Below, piece by piece: positions 5,222 to 6,686 of a stretch of 6,686 bases of DNA (position 1 is its first letter; each line of letters opens with the position of its first letter). The DNA is from Desulfovibrio sp. UBA4079 (GTDB lineage: Bacteria; Desulfobacterota; Desulfovibrionia; Desulfovibrionales; Desulfovibrionaceae). Location: NCBI GenBank assembly GCA_002382645.1, contig DFYP01000002.1:1-6686 (forward strand). Direction: 5' to 3'. A model generated the notes under the pieces. The model had not been told where the DNA came from. It saw only the letters and a list, made by a program, of their open reading frames with translations, and did not search any database. The translations under genes were made by a program, and so were the position numbers.

Positions 5222-6404
5222 AGCTCCGGTAGTCCGCGTTGATGGTCACGTAGTCCCGGGACAGGTCCGAGGCGAGCAGCGTGGCCCGGCCCGGCCCCTT
5301 GCCCAGGGACACCCGGATGTCGATGTCCTGCTTGCGCATGAGCGGGGCCAGCACGCCGTCCAGGTCGCCGTCCGCGGGGCGGCCCTTCTCGAAGATCACG
5401 ACGTCGCCCAGGGCCAGGGTCACCTGGTCCGGGTCGAACTCGGCCCCGGAGCGGCCCACGGCGCAGACGATGCGGCCCCAGTTGGGGTCCTGGCCGAACA
5501 GCGCGGTCTTGACCAGGGGCGAGTTGCCCACGGCCCGGGCCGCCAGGTCCGCGTCGGCGTCGCTCTTCGCGCCGCTCACCGTGATCCGGGCCACCTTGGT
5601 GCCGCCCTCGGCGTCCTGCACGATCATGTAGGCCAGGGCCTGGAGCATCTCGCAAAGGGCGTCGCGCAGGGCCGCGTTGGCCTCGCGGCCCGAGATCCGC
5701 ACCTTGGACGCGCCGTTGGCCAGGGCCAGGATGCAGTCGTTGGTGCTCGTGTCCCCGTCCACGGTGACGCGGTTGAAGGAGGCGTCGGCGCAGGTCTTGA
5801 GCATCTCCTGCCAGGAGTCCGGCTCCACGTCCGCGTCGCAGAGCACGAACCCGAGCATGGTGGCCATGTTCGGGGCGATCATGCCCGAGCCCTTGGCCAT
5901 GCCGAGCAGGCGCACCTGGTGGCCGTCCACCTCGAGGCTGGCCCAGGCCAGCTTGGGAAAGGTGTCCGTGGTCATGATCGAGCGGGCGAACTCCATGGGC
6001 CCGGCCACACCCAGGCTCTTCTTGAGTTCGGGCATGGCCTCGCGCCACTTGTCCAGCTTGAGTTGGTTGCCGATGACCCCGGTGGAGGCCGGGAGCACCT
6101 CGTCCGCGTCGATCTTGCAGGCCTTGGCCGCCAGCTCGCAGGCCACCCGGGCGTTGACCAGGCCCTCCTCGCCGGTGCAGGCGTTGGCCTGGCCCGAGTT
6201 GGCCAGGAGCATGCGCGCCGTGCGCGTGGCAGCCAACCGCTCCTTGCAGAGGAGCACGGGCGCGGCCTGGAACTTGTTGGTGGTGAAGACCCCGGCGGCC
6301 AGGGCCGGCCGCTTGCTCAGGACCAGGCCCAGGTCCAGCTTGTCGGCCTTCTTGAATCCGGCCGCCGTGGCCGCGAAAAGGAAGTCCTTGGGTACGGGGA
6401 TCAT
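5220..6404 (-). CDS. argJ: Glutamate N-acetyltransferase / ornithine acetyltransferase (ArgJ)
   Basis: A 394-residue ArgJ, which transfers the acetyl group from N-acetylornithine to glutamate in the cyclic arginine pathway; some members also make N-acetylglutamate from acetyl-CoA, and the sequence alone does not decide which type this is. The precursor cleaves itself at the conserved KGSGMIAPNMATML segment (171-184), between A181 and the nucleophile T182, giving alpha and beta chains. The oxyanion-hole TG pair is at 108-109 in STGVIG. The beta chain ends with DYVTINADYRS, as usual for the family. ATG at 6404 is chosen because GGAGG (6410-6414) lies five bases upstream and IPVPKDFLFAATAAG is the family N-terminus. 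The ATG at 6446 lies inside the proposed -10 box. argJ is the first gene of its unit and no other arg gene is in view. Confidence 0.96.
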   Translation of the reverse strand: MIPVPKDFLFAATAAGFKKADKLDLGLVLSKRPALAAGVFTTNKFQAAPVLLCKERLAATRTARMLLANSGQANACTGEEGLVNARVACELAAKACKIDADEVLPASTGVIGNQLKLDKWREAMPELKKSLGVAGPMEFARSIMTTDTFPKLAWASLEVDGHQVRLLGMAKGSGMIAPNMATMLGFVLCDADVEPDSWQEMLKTCADASFNRVTVDGDTSTNDCILALANGASKVRISGREANAALRDALCEMLQALAYMIVQDAEGGTKVARITVSGAKSDADADLAARAVGNSPLVKTALFGQDPNWGRIVCAVGRSGAEFDPDQVTLALGDVVIFEKGRPADGDLDGVLAPLMRKQDIDIRVSLGKGPGRATLLASDLSRDYVTINADYRS

Positions 6405-6409
6405 GTCCG

Positions 6410-6414
6410 CCTCC
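6410..6414 (-). promoter_or_regulatory. Ribosome binding site of argJ
   Basis: GGAGG on the minus strand, five bases before the ATG at 6404. It decides the start in favour of the 394-residue form over the longer readings from 6446 and 6506. Confidence 0.8.
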
Positions 6415-6441
6415 AGCTTGTGGGCAGTTGCGAGACCCTGT

Positions 6442-6470
6442 TTCATACCCCACGGCCCCCCGGGTTTCAA
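6442..6470 (-). promoter_or_regulatory. Sigma70-type promoter of argJ
   Basis: On the minus strand TTGAAA (6465-6470; five of six to TTGACA), a 17-base G/C-rich spacer, and TATGAA (6442-6447; four of six to TATAAT). Initiation near 6435 would give a leader of about 30 bases carrying the GGAGG site. This is the best promoter match in the window, lying in the 144-base divergent gap between argJ and the + strand gene at 6549. No ArgR-like A/T-rich palindrome is visible beside it. Confidence 0.62.
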
Positions 6471-6535
6471 AGCCTTTTTCCCGGCCCTCGCGCCGGGCCT
6501 TTCCAACCCCCGGGAGAATGGTTATTGAGATCGCC

Positions 6536-6540
6536 GGAGG
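6536..6540 (+). promoter_or_regulatory. Ribosome binding site of the Tat-signal gene
   Basis: GGAGG with an eight-base spacer before ATG at 6549. It supports that start, from which the twin-arginine motif falls at the expected distance from the N-terminus. Confidence 0.75.
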
Positions 6541-6548
6541 TGTACCCC

Positions 6549-6686
6549 ATGCCCACAAACACACCGCGCCTGACCCGGCGCGACTTTCTCAAGCAGAGCG
6601 CCCTGGCCGCCGGGGCCCTGGCCGCGGCCCAGGCCGCGCCGCTTTCGGCCCTGGCCGCCACCCCGGACATCGCCCTGGCCAAGGGC
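6549..6686 (+). CDS. Tat-exported protein, N-terminal fragment (possibly DUF362 family), partial at right edge
   Basis: Forty-six codons are visible and the frame stays open to the window end. The peptide begins MPTNTPRLTRRDFLKQSALA, a textbook twin-arginine signal (T-R-R-D-F-L-K) followed by an Ala/Leu-rich core (about 18-35) and likely cleavage after the ALAA at 34-37. Proteins with such signals are exported folded, often carrying Fe-S or other cofactors. The first mature residues, TPDIALAKG, resemble the opening of DUF362-domain proteins, which often have Tat signals in sulfate reducers; that is a guess from a few residues. The start is fixed by GGAGG at 6536-6540. It is divergent from argJ and shares the 144-base gap; no convincing -35/-10 pair was found for it. 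Confidence 0.82.
   Translation, partial: MPTNTPRLTRRDFLKQSALAAGALAAAQAAPLSALAATPDIALAKG

Noticed and set aside
3671..5242. A 523-codon open frame on the + strand, opposite mlaE and the HD gene.
   Set aside because: It is antisense to two genes with clear family motifs, is very rich in His/Gly/Glu/Ala/Val, and shows no recognisable domain. Long antisense frames are common in GC-rich DNA with biased third positions.
6405..6548. Arginine-repressor (ArgR) operator near argJ.
   Set aside because: No A/T-rich 18-base palindrome of the ARG-box type is visible; the gap is mostly G/C outside the promoter boxes.
5182..6564. A 460-codon open frame on the minus strand in another frame over argJ.
   Set aside because: ArgJ in the neighbouring frame has every family motif; this one is Gly/Arg/Pro-rich with no motif.

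Overview
The window looks like a GC-rich chromosomal segment from an anaerobic deltaproteobacterium, most like the Desulfovibrio group (Desulfovibrionales). That assignment is inferred from codon style, the end of a large acyl-CoA dehydratase activase, and the combination of argJ, a YfbR-like HD hydrolase and a clustered Mla system. No rRNA, tRNA, CRISPR array or insertion sequence is visible.

Layout. At the left edge the last 57 codons of an acyl-CoA dehydratase activase-type protein run on the + strand. They converge on a minus-strand gene block, and the two are separated by a bidirectional terminator nested inside a wider inverted repeat (191-311). Seven complete genes and one more at the operon end all lie on the minus strand and are read from right to left: argJ (arginine biosynthesis), an HD-domain nucleotidase-like gene, then mlaE, mlaF, mlaD, mlaC, mlaA, and a small YfcE-like metallophosphoesterase. 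At the right edge a divergent + strand gene begins with a clear twin-arginine signal peptide and runs out of the window.

How the genes work together. mlaEFDCA encodes a retrograde phospholipid-trafficking pathway: outer-membrane MlaA, periplasmic carrier MlaC, and the inner-membrane MlaFED transporter (MCE ring MlaD, permease MlaE, ATPase MlaF). All of these are contiguous, in contrast to E. coli where mlaA is elsewhere, and no STAS protein MlaB is present here. The metallophosphoesterase follows mlaA by 10 bases and is probably cotranscribed. argJ and the HD gene form a tightly coupled pair, with the HD gene's ribosome site overlapping the argJ stop. Sigma70-like promoters can be proposed in front of argJ (good match, 17-bp spacer) and in front of mlaE (weaker match, 17-bp spacer), so the block is probably two transcription units that may also be read through.

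I found no undescribed system. The more notable points are the MlaA without a lipobox, the absence of mlaB, the nested inverted repeat at the convergent junction, and the argJ promoter whose -10 box contains an upstream ATG and so settles the start codon.
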